NCBI RefSeq assembly: GCF_907164915.1
Contig: NC_061864.1
Location: 11,539,889-11,603,888, forward strand
Direction of reading: 5' to 3'
From: Impatiens glandulifera
Taxonomy: Eukaryota > Streptophyta > Magnoliopsida > Ericales > Balsaminaceae
DNA: 64,000 nucleotides
The first letter of the stretch is position 1. The number at the start of each line of letters is the position of its first letter. The position numbers and the translations under genes are program-made. Positions 1 through 11,630 of the stretch are shown here, piece after piece. A model generated the notes under the pieces. That model searched no databases. It saw nothing but the letters and a program-made list of their open reading frames with translations, and was not told where the DNA came from.

Positions 1-30
<30 letters not shown>
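1..30. repeat. (TA)n microsatellite at the window edge
   Basis: Uninterrupted TA dinucleotides that probably continue beyond the window. Confidence 0.9.
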
Positions 31-40
<10 letters not shown>

Positions 41-1244
41 AATTTATTTAAAGAAAAAACTTATTTACATAGTTCAAATGATAATAGTTTAGGAAGACTA
101 AATAACTAGTATTTGAATTATACTAACTTATTAAATTAAAAATAAATAATTAAAGTTCGGTATAGTTTATTTATAATAATTTATGGATTATTTAAAAATT
201 AGTATTTGAAACTGTATTAATTAGGTAAAACGTGGATATTAATAATAAAAAAAGAGTAAAACATTAATACGATGTTAAAAATTTGTCAAGTGGCAATATA
301 TATATATGATAAATTAAATGCATGTGGCTGTTGTGGGTGTCAGCTAGCGATGTGATTGTGTATAGTATAAAATAGTTTTGTGGTAATTAAAATAGGTTAT
401 ATTTAATTACTATATATATCTGTAATTATTTATTAGGTTAATGCTCTGACTTAATTATTTTGGTCTTTTGGATTTATGAAGTCAATATCGTCGGTTACGT
501 TTATAAGGAGTCTATCTAGTCTAGTCGGTGTACACAAGCTTGCTAGTATTTACATACACACGTCAATATCAAGAATTATTATCTTTGTAACGTTTAGCTA
601 CATTTATTTATTTATTTATTTATTTATTTTTTTGTGATGGTGATATTTACAAGTTAATTATATACATTTCATTTTAGTGTTTTCTTTTTGGAAATTAATT
701 TTTTAACACCAACAACAATTGTTTATAATTAATGTCATTTCCTACATTTACATTTAGATGCAGGTTCAAGTCATATATTTCTATAATATAATATTATTGT
801 GAATTTATATGTCTAGATATAATGATGAAGGTTGTGGACATTAAAAATAATAATAATAGAGAGGTTGTAAAAGAAAATGTACAAACCGTTCAAACCATAC
901 CCACGTGATTGAATAATTTCAAGAATAAAGAAGATGCAAGAGAAAGCCGAATATACAATTCCAACCTAAGCCTTTACTCCCTTTTGGTTTTTAAAAAATT
1001 AATAAAAAATAATTTTTTCAATTAATTATTTTTCAACAATTATATTACTCATTTCATTAACCAAAATACATTTAATTAACAAAAATACTAAAATACCATA
1101 TATTTTAAATTATTATTTATTTTATTTTATTTATATATTAATACATTTTAAGTTTTTTTACTAAAAATAATCACATCTTTATCAAAATTATTACCAATCA
1201 TTATTTTTTCTCACTTTAAGTTTTAAGAATACCTCAATCCGAAC
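31..1244. other. AT-rich intergenic DNA, no gene seen
   Basis: I see no coding region, tRNA or recognisable transposon protein here. It holds short AT-rich runs and a TTTA tetranucleotide tract near 600-630. Confidence 0.7.
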
Positions 1245-1935
1245 TAGGGATAGTTTCCCAAAGTAACATGATTTGGCGTTCAACTTTCCAAACTAACCTA
1301 CTTTTTTCATTCATAAACTAACCTAGTTTACTATTTAAACTCAGTTTTTTTATTATATTTAAAATTTATTATATATATATATATATATTTCAATTATTAT
1401 TTTTATAAATGTAATATATTTTATATTACTATTCGTATAAATTAAATTATTTATATTTTGATATATGATTTAAATTATTTTTCTGTTATTAATTTGATTA
1501 TTTATATTTATAAATTATTATTTATATTTTAATCTAAAATTATCCATTTCGGTTCGAATACGCTGACTTTAACATAGTTGGTTTCTTCTTTAGTATATTA
1601 AAATATAAATAATTAAATTTATAAAAATAATAATTTAAATTATATATCAAAATATAAATAATTAAATTTATAAAAATAATAATTTAAAGTATATATCAAA
1701 TATAAATAATTTAGTTTATACAAATAATAATTTAAATATATCAAATTTATAAAAATAATAATTTAAAAAAATATATATCTATATATATATATAATGAATT
1801 TTAAATGTAATAAAAAAAAATGAGTTTGAACAGTAAACTAAATTAGTTTGGAAATAAAGAAAAAAGTAGTTTAGTTTGAGAAGTTGAACATCAAATCAAG
1901 TTAAGAATATTTATCCCCAAACGAACAAGGCCCTA
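1245..1935. mobile_element. Foldback / MITE-like element with long imperfect inverted repeats
   Basis: The left arm begins TAGGGATAGTTT and the right end, read in reverse complement, begins TAGGGCCTTGTTCG. The arms then share GTTCAACTT, CAAACTAA, CTACTTTTTTC, TAGTTTACT and CAAACTC in the same order over more than 100 bases. The arms flank an AT-rich core with tandem repeats. No coding capacity is visible, so it is most likely a non-autonomous DNA transposon. A clear target-site duplication was not found, so the superfamily is not assigned. Confidence 0.65.
1597..1775. repeat. Tandem repeat, about 47-bp unit, about 3.5 copies
   Basis: Repeats of an AT-rich unit built around ATAAATAATTAAATTTATA followed by AAAATAATAATTTAAA start near 1600, 1650 and 1699, with a partial copy near 1740. 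It lies inside the core of the foldback element. Confidence 0.75.
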
Positions 1936-2535
1936 GTCTTTCACATCTTTGCGAGAACATTGTAACAGTTTCTGTAATTGTGGATTGACCGCGGAATTGC
2001 TCATTTAGGTTGTCCACCGATGAACAAGATGTCTCCCTTTCGACCTTTGTAATGTTAAGAATATTCAGTTTATTATAATTTTGAATATCTATTTTTATTC
2101 ATGAAATGTACACATATCTCTTTTCTCTTAATAATACACTACACAACATAAGAATGTTAAATCATTTTTTTGTTTAATCGTATTTGTAGCCCCATACAAA
2201 TCCCTACTCATGTCTCGAGATATTATACCGGCATCACCAATTGATGCTTGTTGTGTTCTAAATCGTTAAATATGATTTTGATCAGTATGTCTAAATTATG
2301 CATTAGAATGGATATGAGAGTTTATTTTGTTAGGCAATACAACTTTGGAATTTAGTAGGTCAATATGAGTTTGGATTGTAAGGATCGATATCTTCCTAGC
2401 TAGACAAATAAGTCATCACTAAAATAAGAAATACAATAGAAAACAAAAAGAACGCGCAAATGGAATGGAATGAATTCAAACATGAAATTTGGCAGCTAAC
2501 TTTAAAGAAATTATAAAAGACTTTGCTTACCTCAA

Positions 2536-2566
<31 letters not shown>

Positions 2567-4640
2567 TCATGAAGTCTCTCTGTCCCGTTCTATATATGCT
2601 TTTTGGCCAATAATAATACTACAATGCTTATCTCACCACCTTCCAATCAATTATCTTCACTTTGCAGAAAAATAGGATCAAATTAAACTATACTATAATA
2701 ATAATAAAGTTTTGAGCAAGTTTTTGAAATTGAACAAATCTGGGTACATCATGGGTTAGGTTTGGACTTGTTATGAGAAAGGAATTTAGGCGTAGCCCAT
2801 GTTATAATACTTAAATTTAATTAAAGTCCAGGGAGTTAGGTTTGGACTTGATATATATATATATCCTAGCTAGTCAGTCAACTACAAAGTTTCAAATATA
2901 ATAAATATGTATTTCTGGCACAGTATTTGACAAACAAGTTTTGAATATCAATTGATCCGACGTCCACTTCTCTACACATCTGATTAATACCGTATTTTTG
3001 GCGATGAATTAACTATTTAATTACTTTCGAGACAGATTAAATATTATAGTAATATTTAAACGTACACAAAGCATACATTGACCAAAATATCTGAGTTTTA
3101 ATATATAGTCATCTTGGGAAGGCAAAAACACACTGCACCGTATGTATAAATTTCATTAGACTATTGTGCTTCCTCCCCTTAATTTTTGTAACATATATTC
3201 ACCTACTATTTAATTAATTTGTACATATTTTTTTTTTAATTTAAAAAATGCACTATAAAATAATACAAGTTATAAATTATAAATAATAAGTACAACAACA
3301 AATTAATAACACATCCTTAGAACAGGATCCTCCCCCATTATAAAATTTAAAAACATTTTTATTCATGATTTAGAGGATGACTTAATAAAATAACAAATTT
3401 GAAACACAATTACAAATACTTAGTGATTGTATTGTAGTTGTCCTTCTAAGTCTCCGTATTTTGTTTTTGTTTATTTTGTAATTTTGTAGGTTTCTCGTAT
3501 TTTTTTAAATGGTTCCCGTCTAAAAATAATTAAAAAAAATTGCCATAGATTCTTTTTACTAAAAACATTGTGACAAAAGAAAATTAATTGATTAGACATT
3601 AACAAATTAATTAATTAAACTTCTAATTGTTTGTTTAATACAAGTGGTCTTTGTTTTATAAATTAAGAATGGAACTAATTAAATAATTTTTCCAAAAACA
3701 AATTAATGATGATACAAAATAATACTTAAAAACAATTTACACTACTATATATTTGGTTTTCAGTGGAAAGGCCCCATATATATTAATTCTATCAATAAAA
3801 TTATAAACCTGCTAACTCTATCTATCTTCTACTTGTTGTCTCATTTAAATTTTAGAACCAATGCAAGGCGTCATATATATTATAAATGAAGAGTTAAACA
3901 ATAAATTGATAATTATAATTTATTAATTAATACTTCATTAAACAATAATTAAGGTCAGTCCGTCCCACTATTAATTGCCCTTAACAAAGTCTACATCAGT
4001 CCCCCCTTACTGTAATTTAATTAAAGATATAATATCAAATTGCCCATAAAGTTATAGTCAAAGATCATTCAAGTCTTTAAACATTTACACATCCAAAAAA
4101 ATAAACCAAAATTGTTGAACTTAATAGGCACGTCAGTCTGCATATATAACTATGTATAACCCAAATGACACGTACAAAAATTTAATTAAAACAAAATCAT
4201 GTTTTATTTTCTTTGAAAATGACGACAAGATGCCAACATATAAAAACTTAGTTAGGTGTTACTAACATGTATAACTAAACTAGATCACTTTTGTTATTTT
4301 AACTATAAAACCCTAAACCCTAAATCTTAAAATCTAACTCGATCTTAATGTTATAAAGATATAGTGTTTAGAATGACATTAACAATAATTTGAATGGCTA
4401 TTTCAATAATATTTGGTTATTCATATTTCTTATTCTGCAATTTGCATGATGACCAGGAAATTCAGGATCGACGCGCTTTTATTTAGATGGAACATGCATG
4501 TTGACTTTCAAAAACATATAATTGCGTAAAAACACGACCTTGTACTATCAAACAGACAGAAAGACAACTAGCCTCCTCCGGCCTAAATTCACCAAATAAA
4601 TAAATTTATATATCTTCTTCTTCTTCTTCACCGGCGCCGC
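1936..4640. other. AT-rich intergenic DNA upstream of the pectinesterase gene
   Basis: No gene is supported. The region contains scattered microsatellites, for example (AT)n near 2535-2555, and a telomere-like motif near 4308. The last few hundred bases are the likely promoter of the pectinesterase gene. Confidence 0.6.
4308..4325. promoter_or_regulatory. Telo-box-like motif (two CCCTAAA units)
   Basis: Two consecutive AAACCCT units lie about 390 bases upstream of the pectinesterase ATG. Telo-boxes occur in many plant promoters, but a chance match in AT-rich DNA is also possible. Confidence 0.35.
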
Positions 4641-4648
4641 TATATATA
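4641..4648 (+). promoter_or_regulatory. TATA box of the pectinesterase gene
   Basis: TATATATA follows a GC-rich stretch and lies 65-72 bases upstream of the ATG. It would place transcription start near 4672 and give a 5' leader of about 40 bases. Confidence 0.55.
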
Positions 4649-4712
4649 CACTTACATGTCATCTCTTTCATTTCACTCCAAACCAAATCAATTCCATAAT
4701 TAATTAACAATC

Positions 4713-6596
4713 ATGGTTTTCTCCCTCTCCCTCTCCTCATTCCTCTCTCTTCTACTAATAATTATGATCTCCTTCTTCTCCATTAATCTCTCTTCAGCTG
4801 AAGACTCAACCACCATCTGTAAATCCACTCCCGACCCTTCATTCTGCCGCACCGTCCTCCCAAACAACAACAGCTCCGCCAATGTCTATGACTACGGCCG
4901 TTTCTCCGTCAAAAAATCCATTTCCTCAGCTCGCAAGTTTCAATCTTTAATTGAAATGTACCTTCGCAACCCATCCGCCTTAACCCCCGCCGCCATCGCC
5001 GCCTTACTCGACTGTCGCCTCCTCGCCGGACTCAACATAGATTATCTCAACACCGCATTCGCCACCGTCGGTTATACTTCTAAGACCCTGCCCGTAGTTC
5101 AAGCCGATAACGTCCAGACTTTTCTAAGCGCTATTTTGACCAACGTTCAGACTTGTTTGGATGGGATTCAATCGACGGCTCAATCGTGGAGATCCAAGAA
5201 TGGAGTTGTTTCGCCGCTCGCCGCCGATGCTAAGCTTTTTAGCGTCTCGCTTGCTCTTATTACTAAGGGTTGGGTTCCTAAGATTAAGAAAGGACCGTCC
5301 AAACCGAGAAAGAAACATTTGACTTTCCAAAATGGTAAACTTAATGTGAAAATGAATAGTCAACAGAAAGCCATTTTTGAGGCCGCAAGCAGAAGGAATC
5401 TCCAACAGGTATACTTTAACGACATAAAGTTTTAACCGTAGTTAAAAACAATTTACTTATTAATTATATGACAATCAATCTGCAGACGAATACTACTTCT
5501 GATATGGTTCTTGTTAACGACATCGTCGTGGTTAGTCAAGACGGCAGCGGGAACTTCACTGCCATAAACGACGCTATCGCCGCCGCTCCAAACAACACCG
5601 CCGCGAGCGACGGCTACTTCTTGATTTATGTCACCGCCGGAGTCTACCAGGAGTACGTATCCATCGCGAAGAACAAGAAATACTTGATGATGGTCGGAGA
5701 TGGGATTAATCAAACGATTATCACCGGTAATCATAGCGTTGTTGATGGTTGGACCACCTTCAATTCTGCAACTTTTGGTAAGATCATATTCAATAGTGTA
5801 AAAATATTAACCTAATAAAAGAATAAAGATTACTTCTCACTTAAAACCGTTTAAGTTTACTGTTACACGAAATCCGCACTAAACTTAATATTGTAAATAT
5901 ATTTCAGCTGTGGTGGGACTAGGTTTCGTGGGAATGAATCTAACAATTAGAAACACCGCCGGGGCAATAAAGCATCAAGCGGTGGCACTCCGAAACGGCG
6001 CCGATCTCTCAACGTTCTACGGTTGTAGCTTCGAAGCATACCAAGACACCCTATACGTCCACTCCCTCCGACAATTCTACACTGAATGCGATGTCTACGG
6101 AACAGTAGATTTCATCTTCGGAAACGCAGCAGTTGTCTTACAAAACTGCAACATGTATCCAAGAATGCCCATGTCGGGGCAATTCAACGCGATCACAGCT
6201 CAGGGTCGAACCGATCCGAACCAGAACACGGGTATATCGATCCAAAAGTGCACGATTAAGGCTGCGGATGATTTAGCACCGAATGTCGGAACAGTTAATA
6301 CGTATTTAGGACGACCGTGGAAGTTGTATTCGAGAACGGTTTATATGGACAGTTTTATGGATAGTTTGATAAAGCCGTTGGGTTGGCGAGAGTGGGATGG
6401 GGATTTTGCTTTGAACACGTCATATTATGCTGAGTATAATAATAGGGGTCCGGGATCTGACACGTCAGGAAGGGTGACGTGGACGGGATACCATATTATT
6501 AATGCGACGGACGCCGGGAACTTTACGGTGGCCAATTTTCTTTTGGGGAATGATTGGTTGCCTCAAGTTGGAGTGCCATACACTGATGGGCTGTGA
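4713..6596 (+). CDS. Pectin methylesterase with N-terminal PMEI pro-region (type I PME)
   Basis: Three exons: 4713-5408, 5486-5777 and 5908-6596, with GT-AG introns in phases 0 and 1, giving 558 aa. Residues 1-29 are a hydrophobic signal peptide. Residues 30-200 form the invertase/pectinesterase-inhibitor domain, with its Cys pair at 36 and 45. A basic SRRNLQ linker near 228-231 is a variant of the RRLL-type processing site. The PME domain starts at about residue 240. It has Q353, Q375-D376 in QDTLY, the nucleophile D397 in GTVDFIFGNA and R465 in LGRPW; their spacing matches carrot PME Q113, D136, D157 and R225. By family knowledge it is secreted, cleaved, and demethylates homogalacturonan in the wall, releasing methanol. 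No catalytic residue is missing. The exact paralogue is uncertain. Confidence 0.96.
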
Positions 6597-9062
6597 ATTT
6601 ATTTATTTTTCTTTCTTTTTCTTTGTGTTAATTATTATGTTCTTTGATTCTTGCAATTGTTTGGTCAAAAGTATAGGTAAGTTAGCTAGAAGGATTCGGA
6701 GTTAATAATGAATGTTGTAGTACTGATCGAATCATCATGTGAAGTAAAACATGATGAAATTTGGCTTTGAGCAAACATATATAATTGTTGTTGGGATAAT
6801 TCACATGTATGTGTTTTTTAGTTTTTACATTATTGTGTTTTTATGTCAATTTAATTATTACTTTTTATTTATGGGCTGTTAATATGGGCCCAGTGTAAGG
6901 TAGATAATTCTGGTAGTGGTAGGGGCCCTAGGGGGATTGTGATTTGAAATTGGGATTCTTTTTTAGAATGTATCGTTTCAAAGTGGGCCCTTGGTGCCAT
7001 TTCAATTGTCTTTCATCACAATTTTAGGATGTTATGTGAAAAAATACATATAGGTTAGTATTTTATCATTTAAAAGAAAAAAAATGGGTAGCTCTCAGGT
7101 TTTAGAATATTTGAGTAAAAGTTTGGTAAATACCGGTTTAGGGTAACACAAATTTGATCATGAAAACGATTTTTATATTGAGACTTATTGACCAATAAAT
7201 ATTATTTCATATATATTTTATATAAGCAATCCATTTTTTTTATCAATCGAACTTATGATCACCCTTTTATATATATTTAGTATAGTTTGAACTTTGAACA
7301 TTATTTTTCATGAAAGATTTAAAATTTAAAACAATTTAAGATTAAGATTGTTAATTTGTATTTATAATTGTATGTATAGATATATTAATTCAACCATTTG
7401 ACTTATATTAATCAAAGTCACTCGTATTCTTTTATATAGGCAGCAACATGGACGAAATAGTAATTAGAGTTTGTCGGTGGTGGGATTCATTTGAAAAAAT
7501 AAATGTTATGAATAAAATAAGTAAATTAGTGTATTTTTATTTTTTTAGAATTATGAAAACAAATAATGTATTAAAATAATTAGAAAATTATGGGCAATGT
7601 AACTTTTTTTTAATTTTTTTTATTTGGATTGGTTTGAGCCCAGCTCAGACCTAAGTCGCCACATAGAACTGGGGAACGGGTTGAATCAACACGAATCGAC
7701 ACGATTTAACACGATATAATATTATATTACTCGGTTCGTGGGTTGACACGATACAAATACAACACAATATAATCACGACACGATTATGAGTTAATACGAT
7801 CGTATCACGGTTACGAGTCGACACAAACACAACACGAATATAGACATAACACAAACATAGACATGACACGAGCACAAATATATATACAAAAACAACATAA
7901 ACACAATTAGTTATATGACTTAAACTGCTCACATATACGTTAACATTCTTTAAATTTATTATATCCTTATTCAATTAATAAATATAATATTTATAATTAA
8001 AATTAAACCTACTAAAATATAATATTAAAATAAAATATTAACTTAAACAATATAAATTAAAATAAAATATAAATATAAAATAAATAAATTATAAGAAAAA
8101 AATGTGAGTCTATATTAATAATTCTCTTAAATATTAATTTTATTAATTACTTATTAAATTTTAAAATTTTAAATTATTTGTAATTTCAATTATTATTAAT
8201 ACATTAAATAATAAATATATAATAATAATTTTAATTTTAATAATATAATAATATATAATTTCTAATTTCTACATCTCATTTTTTTATTAAAACTATTCTT
8301 ATTTATATTAACATTATCAAATTATCACGTTTCTCTAAATTTATTTATATTTTTATTCAATTTATAAATATAATATATATAATTAAAATTAAACATACTA
8401 AAATATTAAAAATAAAATAAAACATTATATGAAAATATGAATCTCTTAATAATTCTCTCACATATTACTTTTATTAATTTACTTAATTATTTTAAAAATT
8501 TTAATTATTATTAATACTTTGAATTTCAATTATTTAAAATGTGTTAAAATTTATGCACGATGCCCAACTCCACCGCCTACTAAATTTTTTTGTTATATAA
8601 TATATATTTCAAAACCTTATATTTAATTCTGTGAATTATTTTTCTAATAGATATAATCATTATGAGTTTATGATCATATGACTTTTGCTACCTACTTACC
8701 AAATTCTTCTCATTAATTTGTTTATAGATGTTGATGGTTTACCAATTAATATTCCAAGAGTGGAAAATAAAATATGCATTCATTGCAAAGCTAGTCAGTC
8801 TCTAATTACGGTACCAAATAATGTGACATGTGTGAGGATTTTATTTTAACTTTTTTTGGAAGATACGAAGTGGAGATTTGTGAATTATGTGAATTTTAAT
8901 GTATATTTTTAAATATAATAATAATAATAATAATAATTTTAGTTTAAAATTAAATGAATATAAATATTAAAATGAAGTTTGACACTAAACAAAAATATTG
9001 AATCCATATTTTCATAAAAATGATTTTGGATTAATGTATAATGTAAAGAATTAATTATTTAA
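6597..9062. other. Intergenic DNA, no gene seen
   Basis: This is the 3' flank of the pectinesterase gene followed by AT-rich DNA. Apart from the ACACGA-rich patch at 7675-7880, I see no coding or RNA feature. Confidence 0.65.
7675..7880. repeat. Low-order ACACGA-rich repeat patch
   Basis: The motif CACGA or ACACGA recurs irregularly, along with near variants such as ACACAA and TACGA. This style is common in decayed non-autonomous transposons of plants. No clear ends or target duplication were found. Confidence 0.5.
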
Positions 9063-9072
9063 TATTATATAT
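9063..9072. repeat. Target-site duplication, left copy
   Basis: TATTATATAT lies directly outside the left inverted repeat and is identical to 11621-11630. A 9-10 bp duplication is typical of Mutator-like elements; its AT-rich sequence slightly weakens the evidence. Confidence 0.7.
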
Positions 9073-11620
9073 GGCAAATTACAGGCCCTCAAATTATTTA
9101 CATCGCTTAGTTTTAGTCCTTAAACTATTTTTAAAAATAAATCGCCTCTCAAACTTTCAGAAATGGTCACTAATGGCTCATTCTGTCAATTTTTTCGTTG
9201 AATATAACGGTGTTTTAACTAAAAATCCTCCAACAATTATGATAGTTTACTTTTGGTCTTCCAACTATTTTGATAATTGATTTTTAACCCTTAAATTATT
9301 TCTCCCCAAGACTATTAATATATTCAATCTTAACTATTTTTTTATATTTTTTTTATGATCAAATTTAAAGATAATTTGTTCTATATTAATCTATTAATAT
9401 TTTTTTTTACAATTACAATATAGTTGTAAACAATTGTAAATTAATATTTTATTTTTTTGCTTTATACAATAAGATAAAAAAAAATGTGAATGTAATTAAA
9501 CAATTGCAAAATCAATATCAGAAAAATAAGATTCATTAAAAAGTACTAAAAACATCAATAATCAGCTTTTACATACTGCAGTTAGAAATGAAAAAAATTA
9601 TAGTTAAAAACATAAAAAAATAGTAACATTACAATTGAGAAGACAAAACATTGCATTTAAAAAAAAATATGCTCTTGTAGTTTATAATATTCATATACTA
9701 AGTCCTAAAATATTGATTTTCCCATCATCATCTGCTTTTAGCTAGTCACTGCAGTGAAAAAGAAAAAAATTGTAGTTAAAAAGACAAAAGATCTACCATA
9801 TAATGTAAATACATTCAATAAATCAAACAAATTTACTTACATATTGGTTCTCTACCTTTTTAATACTCATCATTCCTCCTTGTACATCTTACAAGTTTTA
9901 ACATTGTGGCCTGAGTTTCCACACTTCTTACCGTGGATGGATGACCACATACCTCCTCAACTTTTTTCTAAAGTCTTTTTTCTCGTCTGGTTCTTTTCTT
10001 CTTGCTTTCTTGGGTCTAACTGGATGAACCACACAACACACAAACGGGAGGATCCAACTGCAATCCTAATGATGAAGTTGGCCATATATCTTTACCATTG
10101 ATTGGGTATAAGACGTGATGGTAAATAATGATGAATAGTTCTTTTCTGTAACACTTGTCAACACATTCATACACTTTTAGGCCATGTTGCTTTAAAGCAA
10201 CTATATCATGACAGCATGGTAATATTCCTGATAGCTCCTACAATCCACAATTACATTTTTTTTTCTAACATCAACTACAGACTGATGTCCATTAGGCCCC
10301 CTAACCTAACCTGGTAGCCGTCCACACCATTATAAATTGACCTTCACTTAAAAGATTCTTTTATCATTTCTTCTATAATTTTCCTAATTAATGGTCCAAT
10401 ATGATGAGGATACCTAGACATGCTATCTTTTCTTCTATGCATTCTTTCCAATAAAAAATTTCTAATACCTTCCATTAAAGAAAGGATCGGTTTATCCCTC
10501 ATCTCTGAAGTATATGGAAATTGAAAGACTCACATAAATTGTTTTTCAGTATATCACATTTAGTATCGGGTTTAAAGAAAGTCTTACACCAATGAGATGG
10601 ATAAGGGGCATTAGTCACCCACTTGAATGCTGATTCATCATAATGTTTAAGAGATTCCATTGCCTTGTTGTGCACATCCACATTCGCACTTCCAACAATT
10701 GTCCATAACATTTGTTTTAACACCTTCCCTAGATGTTTTTTTAAAAAAAATTTCTATATAAATGTTGAACACAAAATCTATGTCCAGCATTTGGTAATAC
10801 CTCGGACAGGGCTCTGCTGAGTCCCTAATTTCATTTTCAAGTGTATTAGTATATTTACATAATATGTACATAAAATAATAATATAACCTTAAACATATTA
10901 GTTTCTTACCTTTTGTTGATCTGATATGAATGTATACTGGAAAGAGTTAATTATTTGTAGATCCTTTGCTAGAAGCTCCATAAACCATTTCCATTAAACG
11001 GTTGTCTCTCGTTCCACAACTACCCAAGTTATTGGCCACCATCCATTGTTAGGATCAACCCCAATTGCAGTCAACAATTGTCCTGGATATGGACCCTTTA
11101 TATGACATCCATCCAATCCTATGATGGGACGACAATATCTAAATCCCTCCTTCAATGGGCCTAAACAACAATATATGCGCATGAATCACAATTTCTAGGT
11201 CTAATCATCCAAGCCATTACTCTGATACTATGAACTTTATCTTTTGTCTCTCTTTATCTCTCTAGCAGACCATTCTCAACTTAGTGCTTCTCTACTTCTC
11301 TAGGAGACCCTTCTCTTTACAAATCTATGGAAAAGAAGAAAGACGATATTAGGTAGGTAGGTGGTCGTAGAGAAGATGTATAGTCGAGAATGATGGTTGA
11401 AAATGAAGAGTCGTTATAATGATTGAAAATGAGGGTTTTAATTAGAGATGTTATGTTGTAACGGAAAAATTGAAAGAAGGATCTTTAGTGACCCTTTCTG
11501 ATAGTTTGAGGGCCATTTGTGACCTTTTAGAAAGTTTAAAGGGTAATTTGTTTTAAAAAATAATTTGAGGGCTAAAGATAAGCGATGAAAATAATTTGAG
11601 GGTCACTAAGTAATTTGTCC
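9073..11620 (-). mobile_element. Mutator-like element (MULE), 2,548 bp
   Basis: The left end GGCAAATTAC and the right end in reverse complement, GGACAAATTAC, begin inverted repeats of about 110 bases. They share CCCTCAAATTATTT, CATCGCTTA, TTAAACT or TCAAACT blocks and a GGTCAC-TAATGG-like block. Matching 10-bp duplications flank the element. The interior carries a broken MuDR-type transposase on the minus strand. By family knowledge such elements move by cut-and-paste; this copy cannot encode an intact transposase. Confidence 0.88.
9895..11205 (-). pseudogene. MuDR-type transposase, degenerate
   Basis: Read on the minus strand from about 11182, the product contains RPIIGLDGCHIKGPY and GQLLTAIGVDPNNGWWPI, the conserved N-terminal half of the MULE DDE core. 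Near 10790 a second frame gives LPNAGHRFCVQHLYRNF. Near 10720-10500 come LKQMLWTI, KWVTNAPYPSHW and NNLCESFN, all typical of the core's C-terminal half. At about 10270-10190 a SWIM-like zinc finger reads CNCG, a stop, then PCCHDIVALK. At about 9950-9900 a zinc knuckle reads KCGNSGHNVKTCK. At least two frameshifts and in-frame stops, and an interruption around 10880-10990, break the gene. Confidence 0.85.
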
Positions 11621-11630
11621 TATTATATAT
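11621..11630. repeat. Target-site duplication, right copy
   Basis: TATTATATAT directly follows the right inverted repeat and is identical to 9063-9072. It runs on into a TA microsatellite. Confidence 0.65.

Noticed and set aside
4308..4325. Interstitial telomere block
   Set aside because: Only two CCCTAAA units are present, too few for a telomeric remnant; kept only as a possible telo-box.
7651..7974. Minus-strand ORF rich in V, C and Y
   Set aside because: It arises from the ACACGA-rich repeat read on the opposite strand and has no domain features.
9754..10101. Plus-strand ORF of about 115 aa inside the MULE
   Set aside because: It is antisense to the zinc-knuckle part of the transposase remnant, and its composition is that of a shadow frame.
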